DNA from: Rugamonas sp045984285
GTDB taxonomy: Bacteria; Pseudomonadota; Gammaproteobacteria; Burkholderiales; Burkholderiaceae_D
DNA: 64,000 nucleotides
Direction of reading: 5' to 3'
Assembly: GCF_045984285.3 (NCBI RefSeq)
Contig: NZ_JBJQIK030000001.1
Coordinates: forward strand, 310,001 to 374,000
Position 1 is the first letter of the stretch; every line of letters starts with the position of its first letter. Position numbers and translations under genes: made by a program. Shown here piece after piece: positions 1-8,856 of this stretch. The notes under the pieces are model-generated. The model did not search any database. It was given only the letters and a program-made list of their open reading frames with translations, and was not told the origin of the DNA.

Positions 1-228
1 GCGCAGCAGGATGCCGCGCACCCAGGGGTGTTTGGCCGACAGCTGTTCGATCACCTGCCAGCTGTGGTCCGGCGAGCAGTCGCAGACGAAAATGATCTCG
101 TAGTTGCGGCGCGCCAGCGGCAGCGTCTCCATCACGTCATCGACGCGCGCCACCAGCTCCGGCAGCACTTTCTCGCTGCCATATACGGGGATAACGAAGG
201 ACAGGTAGGGATTAGCGGGCTGGCTCAT
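1..228 (-). CDS. Glycosyltransferase family 2, N-terminal part only
   Basis: Only the first 76 residues are inside the window; the gene runs off the left edge. They show the opening of a GT-A fold: the first strand SFVIPVYGSE, then EIIFVCDCSPDHSW, where GT2 enzymes usually have a D-D-x-S-x-D type nucleotide-sugar site. Such enzymes move a sugar from a nucleotide donor to a lipid carrier or growing glycan at the inner face of the membrane. The ATG at 228 overlaps the end of the upstream epimerase-like gene by 17 nt, so it belongs to the same minus-strand polysaccharide operon. The acceptor and sugar cannot be read from the sequence. Confidence 0.8.
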   Translation of the reverse strand, partial: MSQPANPYLSFVIPVYGSEKVLPELVARVDDVMETLPLARRNYEIIFVCDCSPDHSWQVIEQLSAKHPWVRGILLR

Positions 229-904
229 AGTATTTCCGGATAAGTTTGTCGATATAGCCGGCGTCGATCACGATGCCGGCTTCCTTGGCGGCCTGCATGG
301 CTTCCGTCACGTCGATGGCATAGCTGCCGCCGGCTTCCACCAGGTCGTAGTTGGCTTTGCGGCCCATCACGTTTTCGAAAACCTTCACCAGCTCGATCAC
401 GGGAATCGAGAAGGGACAGGCGATATTGAGGATGCGGTTCTCCGCGTCGCCGCGCACCAGCAGCTGGTGCGCGATGCCGACCACGTCGTCCACATCGATC
501 AGGTTGCGGCGCGCGCGGGTCCACACGTGGAATACGTCGCCGCTCTCGATGATGTGGTGCAGGTAGTTGGTCAGCGTGTGCGGGTTGGGCGTATGGCCCA
601 CCACCTGCGGCAGGCGGAAGATGGCGTATTTCGGCGCGCGCTGCCGGATCAGTTCTTCCATCGCCAGCTTGTGGCGCACGTAGGCCGAACCCGCCAGGTC
701 CGGGTCCTGGATCGAGCAGGTGCTGAAATACATCAGGCGCTTTTCCTGGCCCAGCGCCTGTTCCAGCAGCGTGCGTTCGCGCTCGAACGCTTCCGGCCGC
801 GTTTCACGCGAGTTGGAAACGCCGGAAGCGAAAACGATGGCGCCGGTGTCGGGCGCGAATTCGGCCGAGAAGGCCTTGGCCAGCAGGCCGTTACCGATGA
901 TCAT
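212..904 (-). CDS. NAD(P)-binding epimerase/dehydratase-like protein
   Basis: A 230-residue protein of the extended short-chain dehydrogenase type. It opens with a shortened nucleotide-binding loop (MIIGNGLLAKAF) and has a catalytic-like set FSTCS followed by YVRHK (Ser, then Tyr-x-x-x-Lys), as in sugar-nucleotide epimerases and reductases. I chose the ATG at 904 because it gives the nucleotide-binding strand at the very N-terminus and overlaps the upstream membrane-protein gene by only 14 nt; the reading frame continues further upstream but into low-complexity, non-homologous residues. It is shorter than classical GalE-type enzymes (about 330 residues). It probably modifies a nucleotide sugar for the polysaccharide made by this operon. 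The exact reaction is unknown. Confidence 0.75.
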   Translation of the reverse strand: MIIGNGLLAKAFSAEFAPDTGAIVFASGVSNSRETRPEAFERERTLLEQALGQEKRLMYFSTCSIQDPDLAGSAYVRHKLAMEELIRQRAPKYAIFRLPQVVGHTPNPHTLTNYLHHIIESGDVFHVWTRARRNLIDVDDVVGIAHQLLVRGDAENRILNIACPFSIPVIELVKVFENVMGRKANYDLVEAGGSYAIDVTEAMQAAKEAGIVIDAGYIDKLIRKYYEPAR

Positions 905-2972
905 GTTGACTCGCAGTTCTGGCGCCGCCTGCAATGGCGGCCGCCAAGGTACCAATATCCATCTGATGCAGGGCGATGCCGAGCAGGCGCCCGTCGTCGC
1001 CCTGGCCCAGTGCGCGTGGCGACACCGGCTGTGGAATCTCGAAAACGATGGCGCTTTCGCCACCGGGGTTGTCGAAGCTGAGCGCCTGTTTGGCCCAGTC
1101 GCCGGACAGGCGCAGCACGCGGCGTGTCTCCCCGACGCTGACGATGATGTCCTTGCCCGCGTTCGGGCCGTAGGCATGGGCCGTCAGGCGCAGCGTCATG
1201 TGGGCCGGCAGCGGCTTGACGAAGCGCAGTTCGATGCGGCTGCCTTCCGACCAGCGGCCCCAGCCTTCGATGACGCCGATGCCCGTGCTGCCGCTGATCA
1301 CATCGGCCGGGAATTCACGGCGGAAGTCGATGTCGTAAGCCTGCACCGGCTTCACCATCTGCCACAGCGCGAAACCGTCGCCTGCGGCGCGTTTCAGCGC
1401 ATACGGCGGCGGCTCGTAGCCGCCGATCAGCAGCAGCCAGCCTTCTTCCGGCAGCTTGCGCAGGTTCAGCGGCTCGCCGTCGGGCAGCGGAATCAGTTCG
1501 GGACCGGCAACGTCGAGCTGGAAGTTGGCGCGCATCAGGCGGCCGTAATCGGGGCCGACGATGGTCACAGTGGCGCGCTGCTCCGGCGTGAGTTCGGCGC
1601 GCGCCAGCATGCCTGCGCGGTCGTACAGCTCCGGTTCGCGGGCGCCCATCAGCGCGAGGCGCGAGGTCATGCCGGCGGCAATGCAGCTGGCCGGCAGCAC
1701 AAGCCACAGCAGCAGCGCGCGGCCGGCGGACGGACGCCAGGCCCAGGCCGCGGCGGCGACCAGGGAGACGGCCACCGCCGACATCAGGGCGCGCGAATTG
1801 CGCGTGGCTGCCGTCAGCTCCGGGCTGTCCACATACAGGAGGTGGAAGTGGCGCGGCAGCAGTTTCGCGGCGGCCAGCACCAGCACGGCGCCGACCACGG
1901 CGAACACGATGCGCTGGCGCTGCGCGGGCGGCGCGGCGGTGACGCAGGCGGCGGCTGCCAGCAGCAGCAGCGGGAAGGTGAAGCTGTAGTAGCGCAGGTG
2001 CAGGCGCACGCCTTCGAATTCCGCCGTGTCGGCGATGGAGGCCGTGTAGGCCACCGTCATCGCCAGCGCCATGCCCAGCATCAGCGCCGTGTACAGCAGC
2101 AGCGCGCGGCCCTGCTGGCCCAGCGTCGCGCGGCTGGCGGCACGCGCCGCGCCGCTGGCGATGAACAGCAGGGGCGCGCCGAACACCAGCAGCATGGCCA
2201 GCGCGTGGCCCGAGAAATTCAGCAGCATGGGCTCCACCAGCGTGAGCAGGGAACGGCCGCTGCTGTTGCTGACATGGTTGCCGTAGAAGCTGCCCAGCAG
2301 GCCGAAGCCGTTCCGGCCTGCCAGCAGCCCGCCCAGCGCCAGCTTGACGGCGACGGCCGCCACGAGGGCGGCGCCGGCGCCGGCGAAGCCCGCGCGCAGC
2401 GCGCCGGCGCGCCAGCCCAGCCACACCAGGTAGGCCAGCAGCGCCGGCAGCAGGAACAGCGCATGCACCTTGACCAGGGCCAGCACGCCCAGCACGGCGC
2501 CGGCCTGCAGGCCGAAAGCGATGCCGGGGCGGCCGCGCTGCAGCACCAGCCAGCTCATGGCCCAGAAGCCGAAGAAGTACAGCGGCTCCGGCATGAAGTA
2601 GGCGGTGAAGCCGGCGAAGGGGGCCAGCACGCTGGCGGCGGCCACCACCATCGCCGCCGTGCTGCCCGCAACGGGGCGGCCCACCAGGTAGATCAGCGGG
2701 GCGGCGCCGACCAGCAGCGCCACGTTCAGCACCCGGGCGCAGTCCAGGAAGGCGGGGCCGCAGGCGCTGGTGGCGCGGTACAGGCCGAGGAAGAGGAAGG
2801 ACGGCAGCGTGCTTTCGCTCAGGGGCTTCAGGCGCGAGAACTGGCTGTACAGCCATTCGTCGGCAAACACCTGCGGATACAGGCCGTGGCTGCGCGCCAC
2901 CAGGTAGGCGAAGGCCAGCAGCAGTGCGGCGCCGAATGCGAGGTGGCTGCGGGAAAGGCGCGAATCGCTCAT
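891..2972 (-). CDS. Large polytopic membrane protein of the polysaccharide operon
   Basis: A 693-residue protein with about a dozen hydrophobic segments across residues 10-450, followed by a soluble C-terminal part. The N-terminal arrangement (helix, then a loop with FADEWLYSQFSRL, then many helices) resembles GT-C or ArnT/PMT-like membrane glycosyltransferases, in which an acidic residue in the first periplasmic loop is catalytic; the ADE here is a candidate. The last 130 residues are beta-rich with a GWGRWSEG motif, as in C-terminal domains on other surface-glycan membrane proteins. It overlaps gtrA upstream by 4 nt and the epimerase gene downstream by 14 nt. A role in adding lipid-linked sugars on the periplasmic side is inferred, and no substrate can be assigned. 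Confidence 0.7.
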   Translation of the reverse strand: MSDSRLSRSHLAFGAALLLAFAYLVARSHGLYPQVFADEWLYSQFSRLKPLSESTLPSFLFLGLYRATSACGPAFLDCARVLNVALLVGAAPLIYLVGRPVAGSTAAMVVAAASVLAPFAGFTAYFMPEPLYFFGFWAMSWLVLQRGRPGIAFGLQAGAVLGVLALVKVHALFLLPALLAYLVWLGWRAGALRAGFAGAGAALVAAVAVKLALGGLLAGRNGFGLLGSFYGNHVSNSSGRSLLTLVEPMLLNFSGHALAMLLVFGAPLLFIASGAARAASRATLGQQGRALLLYTALMLGMALAMTVAYTASIADTAEFEGVRLHLRYYSFTFPLLLLAAAACVTAAPPAQRQRIVFAVVGAVLVLAAAKLLPRHFHLLYVDSPELTAATRNSRALMSAVAVSLVAAAAWAWRPSAGRALLLWLVLPASCIAAGMTSRLALMGAREPELYDRAGMLARAELTPEQRATVTIVGPDYGRLMRANFQLDVAGPELIPLPDGEPLNLRKLPEEGWLLLIGGYEPPPYALKRAAGDGFALWQMVKPVQAYDIDFRREFPADVISGSTGIGVIEGWGRWSEGSRIELRFVKPLPAHMTLRLTAHAYGPNAGKDIIVSVGETRRVLRLSGDWAKQALSFDNPGGESAIVFEIPQPVSPRALGQGDDGRLLGIALHQMDIGTLAAAIAGGARTASQHDHR

Positions 2973-3346
2973 TTGAAGATCCAGAATTTACCGAGCAGGA
3001 AGCCGTTCACGGCCACCAGCGGCAGCGACACGATCTTGCCCGCGATGGGCGCCACGCCCGCCCACAGCGCCAGCTTGACGCAGGCCACCGTCACGCCGTA
3101 GTTCAGCGCCACCACGCACAGGAAGCGCAGCAGCACCGCCGGCGAGGCGGACAGGCGGCGGAAGGTGACGCGCGCATGGAAGCTGTAGCTGATCACCAGC
3201 CCGGCCGCAAAGCCCGCCACCGCCGCGTGCACGGGATCGTGCCCGGCCTGCAGCAGCCAGTGCGTGAGGCCGAAGTCCACCGCGGCGCACAGCAGGCCGC
3301 CCGCGATATAGACCAGGAACTGGCGCTGGAACAGGGCATCAAGCAT
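2969..3346 (-). CDS. GtrA family membrane protein
   Basis: 125 residues with four predicted transmembrane helices. The pattern is that of GtrA: QFLVYIAGGLLCAAVDFG at the N-terminus and VNGFLLGKFWIFK at the very end. GtrA-like proteins are thought to flip or help flip undecaprenyl-linked monosaccharides so that periplasmic glycosyltransferases can use them. The gene lies between a GT2 gene (8-nt overlap) and the large membrane protein (4-nt overlap). Together the three fit the classical trio of GT2 (charging the lipid), GtrA (flipping) and GT-C (transfer), which decorates a polymer in the periplasm. Confidence 0.88.
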   Translation of the reverse strand: MLDALFQRQFLVYIAGGLLCAAVDFGLTHWLLQAGHDPVHAAVAGFAAGLVISYSFHARVTFRRLSASPAVLLRFLCVVALNYGVTVACVKLALWAGVAPIAGKIVSLPLVAVNGFLLGKFWIFK

Positions 3347-4358
3347 GGCGGCCGCGCAGCATCAGTTTCTTGTGGATGGCACGGCGCGGCACGGACGCGA
3401 TGTCGTAGGCGAGGAAGGCCAGGATCAGCTGCACGCCCATCAGCACCGGCAGGGCCGACAGCATGACGGTGCCGGCCGCCGTGGCCACGCCGGCGCGCGC
3501 CGACTCGGCCCAGTGCCAGCCGCCATAGCCGGCGCCCAGCGTCAGCAGCAGCACGCCCGCAGGCAGCTCGATCGAGGCCAGCGACATGTCGCGCAGATAG
3601 TAGTTGTAGAACAGGCGCTTGAAGAAATTGCGCACGTGCTTGGCCAGGAACTCGGTGACGATTTTCGAGATCTTCAGGTTCGACACTTCGTCGCCGTAGT
3701 GCGCGTCCATCGGCACGTCCAGCACGGCGGCGCGCAGGGTATTCAGGCGGAACAGCATGTCCGTCTCGAAGAAATAGCGCTTGCTGATCTTGTGGAAGGG
3801 CAGGTGGCGCGCGGTGTCGGCATGGATCGCCGTGTAGCCGTTGGTGGGGTCGAACAGGTCCCAGTAGCCGGAGGACAGCTTGGTCATCAGCGACAGTACG
3901 GCGTTGCCGAACAGGCGCACCGGCGGCATGCTGCCGATCTGCTCCAGGTCGTAAAAGCGGTTGCCCTTGGTGTAGTCGGCCTGGCCGTCGAGGATGGGCG
4001 CAACGAAGGCCGGGATCAGCGTGGGGTCCATCTGGCCGTCGCCGTCCACCTTGACAATGACGGCGATGCCGTCCGCAATGGCGGCCTGGTAGCCCGTCAT
4101 CACGGCGCCCCCCACGCCCTGGTTCTCCGCGTGGCGCAGCACGCGCACGCGCGCATCCTGGCAATTGGCTTCCACGAAGTCGCCCGACTTGTCGGGGCAG
4201 CAGTCATCCACCACGTAGATGCGGCTCACTTCCGGCCCCATGCCCGCGATCACGCCCAGGATATGGCGCGTGACCTTGTAGCTGGGGATGACGACGGCGA
4301 CGCTGCGGTTTTCCTGCACGGCGCCGGGCAGCAGTTCGCTGGCGGTAGGCTGGTTCAT
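3339..4358 (-). CDS. Glycosyltransferase family 2, polyprenyl-phosphate type
   Basis: 339 residues. The N-terminal GT-A domain has VAVVIPSYKV, IYVVDDCCPD and a clear metal-binding KVDGDGQMDP (DxD) motif, followed by two hydrophobic segments near the C-terminus (around residues 255-320). This is the layout of dolichol/undecaprenyl-phosphate sugar synthases. The ATG at 4358 overlaps the stop of the upstream double glycosyltransferase as ATGA; a longer frame exists upstream but would lie inside that gene. It precedes gtrA, supporting a role in making an undecaprenyl-phosphate sugar for flipping. The sugar is not known. Confidence 0.88.
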   Translation of the reverse strand: MNQPTASELLPGAVQENRSVAVVIPSYKVTRHILGVIAGMGPEVSRIYVVDDCCPDKSGDFVEANCQDARVRVLRHAENQGVGGAVMTGYQAAIADGIAVIVKVDGDGQMDPTLIPAFVAPILDGQADYTKGNRFYDLEQIGSMPPVRLFGNAVLSLMTKLSSGYWDLFDPTNGYTAIHADTARHLPFHKISKRYFFETDMLFRLNTLRAAVLDVPMDAHYGDEVSNLKISKIVTEFLAKHVRNFFKRLFYNYYLRDMSLASIELPAGVLLLTLGAGYGGWHWAESARAGVATAAGTVMLSALPVLMGVQLILAFLAYDIASVPRRAIHKKLMLRGRHA

Positions 4359-7300
4359 TGTGACCTCGTTTCCTTCACGGCGGGAACGCCCGCCAGTTCG
4401 CGGTGCCAGCGCTGCGCGAACAGCGCCTGCTGCAGCTGGTCCGCGCTGTCGCGCCAGGTCAGCCAGGGCATATCGGCCGACGGCGGCGCCTTGCCTGCGC
4501 GGTGCAGCTGCAGCCATTCCTGCAGTGTAGCCGCCAATTCCGGTGCGGTACTGCCGGTGAAATAATAAGCGTGTTCGCCGCCCACCTCGCGGAATACCGG
4601 CAGGCTGCGCGCGATCACGGGCAGGCCGTGCTGCGCCGCCTCGATCAGCGGCAGGCCGAAGCCTTCGCCCACCGATGCCGCCAGCAGGGCGGAGCAGGAC
4701 TTGTAAAGCTTGAGCAGCATTTCATCGGACACGCCGGCCAGCCAGAACAGGCGCTTGCCCAGCTCCGGATGCTGCTGGATGCGTTTGGCCAGCGCCTCCA
4801 TCATCCAGCCCTGCTTGCCCACGATGACCAGGTTCGCATCCACATTGTCGCGCCATAGCAGCTCGAAGGCCTCCAGCGCCTGGCCCTGGCCCTTGCGCGG
4901 CTCGATGGTGCCCACCATCAGCAGGCTTGGGCGGGCGGCGATGGCGGCCAGCACCTGGTCCGCATCCGGCGGCATGCCGAAGCTCGGTGCGCTGGCGTCG
5001 ATGTCGGCGCCCAGGTGGAACCAGCCCAGCTTTAGCGGGGCGGCGCGCCGTTGCGGGCGCTGTTCCAGCCAGTCGTGCAGCTCGTCGGCCACCGCGCGCG
5101 AAATGCAGACCAGGCCATCGGCCACGGCGCCGATGGTATCCAGGTACTCGGCGAAATAGCCTTCGGCGCCGAAGGGGAAGGCGTCCGGCAGCAGCACCGG
5201 CAGCAGGTCGTAGACCACGAAATAGATTTCCACGCCGTGGTGGCGCATGTCCGTCAGCCGTTCGCGGTTCTGCGCGGTGCCGTTGGTAAACAGGTCGAGG
5301 CCGAGGAAGATATCGCCCTTGCGCACTTCCAGCGGCGCGTCTTCCAGTTCCGGTCCGGGCAGGTTCAGCATCTTCAGCATATAGCTGCGCGCGTAGCGGT
5401 AGGGGCGGTTGCCGCCGTCGCTGAACACGGGTTCGATGCGGCAGCCGGGCGGCGGGCTTTCGATCAGCGCCAGCAGGATGCTGCGCACCACGCGCTGGAT
5501 GCCGGTTTTGAGGTCGGTCTGCACCAGTGCCGAGATATCGACGAAGACCTGCTTCGGCGCCTTCGGCGGCAGGTTGGCGGCGATGGCGCCGGCGGCCGCG
5601 CTGAGCTCCGCGCTGCTGCCGTTCGGCAGGGCGGCGATCTGCGCCAGCAGGCGGCGGTAATGCGCGGCCGGGCTGCGCTGCGCGAAATCCTCGATCGCTT
5701 CATGGAAGGCCTGGCCCACGCGCTGCGGCGCATGCTCGCGCTCCATGAAGGCCACGGCGCGTTGCGACAGCGCTGCCGCCTGGGCCGGATCGCGGCGCAG
5801 CGCCAGCAGCGCCTGCGCCAGTTCATCGGCCGTGCATTCGTCCGCCAGCTTGACCAGCAACTCGTCCGGCAGCGAGGCGCTGGAGCCGTGCGCGTTGATC
5901 ACGGTGGGCAGGCCGTACAGCAGGCAGTCCAGCACCGAGGCCGAGGTTTCGCCGCGGGTCTGGCTGCGCAGCTGGACGGCGGCATCGGCGGCGGCCAGCC
6001 AGCGTGCGTAGTCCTGCGGGGTGGCGAAGCCGGTCACGGTGACGCGGCTGCCGGCCGGGCTGGCGGCAATGCGTTCGGCGATGCGGCGGCCATAGTCGCC
6101 GCCGTCGCCTTCGCCCACGAACACCAGGCGGCACTGCGCATCCTGCGCCAGCGGCGAATCGAGGAAGGCCTCCAGCAGGCGCTCATTCAGCTTGGTCACG
6201 CCCATCATGCCGAAGCTGCAGATGACGAATTCGCCGTCCTGCAGGCCCAGCGCGGCGCGCGCGGCGCTGCGGGCAGAGGCGCGCTCCACGCCCGCGGGCA
6301 GGCCGCGGATCAGGGGCAGGGTGCGCCAGTGATCGGCAGCGTCCCCGCCATACCACTGGCGCGCCAGCTGGCGCGAAAACTCGGAGTGGACGATGATGCC
6401 GTCCGCGTTATCGAGCACGCCCTTGTTGCAGGGGTATTTCCAGATCGAGGGATTGCGGCCGATGCGTTCATGGTCCAGCAGGGCCGTGTAGCCGTGCGAC
6501 TCGTACAGCGCATGCAGGTAGGCCTGGCGCAGGTAGCCGTCGCGCTCCATATTGTCGAGCACACCGCTCAGGAAGAAGTCGTGCAGCACCACGATGCCCG
6601 GCTGGCGGCGCAGCAGTTCGAACATATGGTTGTGCACACCGTTGTTGCCGAAGTGGTAGAGCACGCGGTCGAAGCGGTGCGCGCTGTCCTCGAATTCTTC
6701 AACGCTCAGTAGCGGCCAGGGCAGACCAACGGCCGAGCTCGTGTCCACTTTCGGGTCTGACCCCAGGGTGGACACGGGCTGATGCATAGCGGGGGCTTCG
6801 CAGACCAGGGTGATGTCGTAGAAGGCTTGCAGCTGCTGCAGCAGTTCGATGCTGTAGTCGGCGATGCCGGATTTTTGCGGAGGCAGGGGCGAGATATAGG
6901 CCAGGCGCGGCTTGCCTTCCGGCGCGGGCGCGGCCGGCGCCGGATGGGCCAGGGCGGCTTCGAAGGCCTGCCACAGGGCGGCGGCGCTGCCGCCATGGCA
7001 GACGATGGCCGCGGGGAAGGCTTCGCGCAGGGCGGCGCAGTCTTCATCGGTGGCGGCGGCCAGCACGGCGGCCTGGCGCAGCATCTTGCGGCGGCGCCAG
7101 GACAGGGCGTTCAGTTCCGATTCCGCGCTGTTCAGGGCCAGCACCTCGCGCACATCGTCGAAGCTGAAGGCGGCATGGCTGCCCGGCAGCTCGGCGCCGC
7201 TGCACAGCACCGGTGCGGCGGGACGCTCGAACAGGCCCGGCGTGAACACGAGGTCGGGGCGCAGGCCTGCAATGAAGGCATCGCGCATCAGTTCCGCGCT

Positions 7301-7540
7301 GCGCAGCACCCAGTCGCTGGCGCCGGGCGGCGCATCGAACACGCACAGCTGGGCCGGCGGCAGCATGCCGGCGAAGGCGTTGCGCGCTTCTTCCAGCGTG
7401 TCGCGCATTAGGCCGTGCAGCAGCACGAACACGGTGTGCGGGCCGGCCGCCAGCGCGAGTTCGCGCGCCTGCGCCAGCAGCTCCCGGTGACGGGAGGCGG
7501 CGCCGCTCTGGTAGGCCTGCAGGTCGATGAGAAGTCGCAT
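4355..7540 (-). CDS. Two-domain glycosyltransferase (GT4-like repeats)
   Basis: 1061 residues, about three times a single GT-B enzyme. After an N-terminal region of about 210 residues of uncertain nature come two GT-B modules. The first spans about 215-640 (IADYSIELLQQL; FVICSFGMMGVTKLNERLLEAF). The second spans about 670-1060 (FVDISALVQTDLKTGIQRVV; LLMVGTIEPRKGQGQALEAF; GEGFGLPLIEA with the E-x7-E donor-site motif). Such fusions build repeating units of O-antigen or capsule from nucleotide sugars in the cytoplasm. The gene begins 2 nt after the FkbM gene and ends in an ATGA overlap with the next GT2. Oddity: residues about 255-268 (VSTLGSDPKVDTS) are encoded by a REP-like palindrome inserted in frame (see 6740-6776). 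Sugar specificities are unknown. Confidence 0.88.
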   Translation of the reverse strand: MRLLIDLQAYQSGAASRHRELLAQARELALAAGPHTVFVLLHGLMRDTLEEARNAFAGMLPPAQLCVFDAPPGASDWVLRSAELMRDAFIAGLRPDLVFTPGLFERPAAPVLCSGAELPGSHAAFSFDDVREVLALNSAESELNALSWRRRKMLRQAAVLAAATDEDCAALREAFPAAIVCHGGSAAALWQAFEAALAHPAPAAPAPEGKPRLAYISPLPPQKSGIADYSIELLQQLQAFYDITLVCEAPAMHQPVSTLGSDPKVDTSSAVGLPWPLLSVEEFEDSAHRFDRVLYHFGNNGVHNHMFELLRRQPGIVVLHDFFLSGVLDNMERDGYLRQAYLHALYESHGYTALLDHERIGRNPSIWKYPCNKGVLDNADGIIVHSEFSRQLARQWYGGDAADHWRTLPLIRGLPAGVERASARSAARAALGLQDGEFVICSFGMMGVTKLNERLLEAFLDSPLAQDAQCRLVFVGEGDGGDYGRRIAERIAASPAGSRVTVTGFATPQDYARWLAAADAAVQLRSQTRGETSASVLDCLLYGLPTVINAHGSSASLPDELLVKLADECTADELAQALLALRRDPAQAAALSQRAVAFMEREHAPQRVGQAFHEAIEDFAQRSPAAHYRRLLAQIAALPNGSSAELSAAAGAIAANLPPKAPKQVFVDISALVQTDLKTGIQRVVRSILLALIESPPPGCRIEPVFSDGGNRPYRYARSYMLKMLNLPGPELEDAPLEVRKGDIFLGLDLFTNGTAQNRERLTDMRHHGVEIYFVVYDLLPVLLPDAFPFGAEGYFAEYLDTIGAVADGLVCISRAVADELHDWLEQRPQRRAAPLKLGWFHLGADIDASAPSFGMPPDADQVLAAIAARPSLLMVGTIEPRKGQGQALEAFELLWRDNVDANLVIVGKQGWMMEALAKRIQQHPELGKRLFWLAGVSDEMLLKLYKSCSALLAASVGEGFGLPLIEAAQHGLPVIARSLPVFREVGGEHAYYFTGSTAPELAATLQEWLQLHRAGKAPPSADMPWLTWRDSADQLQQALFAQRWHRELAGVPAVKETRSQ
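6740..6776. repeat. REP-like palindrome inside a coding sequence
   Basis: Arms CGTGTCCAC (6740-6748) and GTGGACACG (6768-6776) are perfectly complementary; the interior continues with partly wobble-paired bases around a GTCTGACCCC core. It is the same element type as 27141-27183. Here it lies within the double glycosyltransferase gene, is read through without a stop, and encodes VSTLGSDPKVDTS between two ordinary-looking protein segments. Insertion by a REP-associated transposase is inferred; no such transposase is in the window. Confidence 0.75.
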
Positions 7541-7542
7541 AG

Positions 7543-8856
7543 TCAGTGTTTCGAGGTGGAGCGCAGGCGCTGCAGGTCGGCCAGGACCTTGCGCGCCGAT
7601 TGCGGCATATGAATCAGGTCAGCCGGCACGCCCGGCTGGTGCAGCGGCATGGCCTGGCTGTCGCGCAGCGTGGTCCAGGTGCCCATCAGGCGTTTGCCCA
7701 GCGCCGGGAAGCGCTGCATCAGCGGCAGCACGGCCTTGCGCACGGCCTGCTGCGAGGCCAGCCAGCGCGCGGCCTGGTGTGCGCGCTTCAGCAGTACCTT
7801 GCGCACGGCAGGCCAGCGCTCGCGGAGGCGGCCGTAGTGCCCCAGCGTGCGCAGCGGACGCGTTACGCGCCATGAGGTGCTGGCATAGGTGTCGGCCAGC
7901 TGCTTCTGCAGCTGCAGCGCCCATTCGGCCGTTTCGCGGCGGGCGATTTCGGCTGCATCCGCATTGCCCTGGATGACCTGGTTGGCGCGCTCGGCCTCGC
8001 GTAATGCATTGGCGGCGGTGCGGAAGCGCTGCTCGGAATCGTCGGCGCGCGCCAGCGCCGCATCGAGCTGCTGCAGCACCTGGCCCAGCTGGGCCGAGGT
8101 CTCGGCGGCGCGATGTTCCGCTTCGGCGGCTGCCGCATCGCTGGCCGCGCCGCGCTTCCAGGCCTTGTCCAGGTGGTGGAAGATGAATTCGTCGAACACA
8201 TTGGCCTGCACCGACAGCGCCTGCATCAGCTCGCGCTTCTCGCCCGCCACGTAGTAGCGGTTCAGGCCATCGAAGTAGGCGAAGTGGTAGTCGTGCGGCG
8301 TGACCAGGCCTTCCCAGCGCTCGTGCGCGGTCACGCGGCTGTTCGGCAGCGTGGCCTCGATCACCAGCACCCAGGGGCGCCAGCGCTGGAAGTCCATGCC
8401 CTTCAGCACTTCGCCTTCGAAGCCTTCCACGTCGATCTTGAGGAAGTGGATATCGCCGCGCACGTGCTCTTCACAGATGCTGCGCAGGGTGCGCAGCGGC
8501 ACCTCGGTCTCCACCACGGCGATGCCTTCCGCGCGGTGCGCGATGGCCGTGTCCCTGTCGGTGGAGGCCCAGCCGTTCACCGATGGCGTGTCGAACAGCG
8601 TAATGCTGCCTTCTTCCGCGCCGCAGGCTACCGCGAGGTTGATGTCGCGCGGGCGTTCGCGCAGGAAGACCTGGTGGTAGGACGGCATGGGCTCCACATT
8701 GATGCCGTGCCAGCCCGCGTCGTAGAAGGCCTTGGTAACGGAATGCTCTTCCGGATCGTTGGCGCCAATGTCGATATAGAAGCCTTTACCGACGTGCTGC
8801 AGCGCGCGCCACAGCAGGACGTCTTCGCTGTTCTGGGCGTAGGAAATGAATGTCAT
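7543..8856 (-). CDS. FkbM family methyltransferase with coiled-coil C-terminus
   Basis: 437 residues. Residues 1-230 are an S-adenosylmethionine-dependent FkbM domain: FYIDIGANDPEEHSVT is the SAM-binding loop, followed by INVEPMPSYH and LKIDVEGFEGEVLKGM. FkbM enzymes O-methylate sugars or polyketides. From about residue 235 to 330 there is a long Ala/Glu/Gln/Arg-rich heptad-like stretch, a probable coiled coil, then STSWRVTRPLRTL, a motif often found near the ends of O-antigen enzymes. The gene overlaps wzt by 4 nt. A methyltransferase plus coiled coil beside an ABC exporter with a C-terminal carbohydrate-recognition domain recalls chain-terminating methyltransferases of the WbdD type, so a role in capping the polymer is plausible but inferred. 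Confidence 0.88.
   Translation of the reverse strand: MTFISYAQNSEDVLLWRALQHVGKGFYIDIGANDPEEHSVTKAFYDAGWHGINVEPMPSYHQVFLRERPRDINLAVACGAEEGSITLFDTPSVNGWASTDRDTAIAHRAEGIAVVETEVPLRTLRSICEEHVRGDIHFLKIDVEGFEGEVLKGMDFQRWRPWVLVIEATLPNSRVTAHERWEGLVTPHDYHFAYFDGLNRYYVAGEKRELMQALSVQANVFDEFIFHHLDKAWKRGAASDAAAAEAEHRAAETSAQLGQVLQQLDAALARADDSEQRFRTAANALREAERANQVIQGNADAAEIARRETAEWALQLQKQLADTYASTSWRVTRPLRTLGHYGRLRERWPAVRKVLLKRAHQAARWLASQQAVRKAVLPLMQRFPALGKRLMGTWTTLRDSQAMPLHQPGVPADLIHMPQSARKVLADLQRLRSTSKH

Noticed and set aside
720..3101. A 793-codon plus-strand frame across the membrane-protein gene
   Set aside because: High-GC shadow frame, rich in Arg, Gln, His and Ala; the minus-strand genes overlap in operon fashion and have recognisable families.
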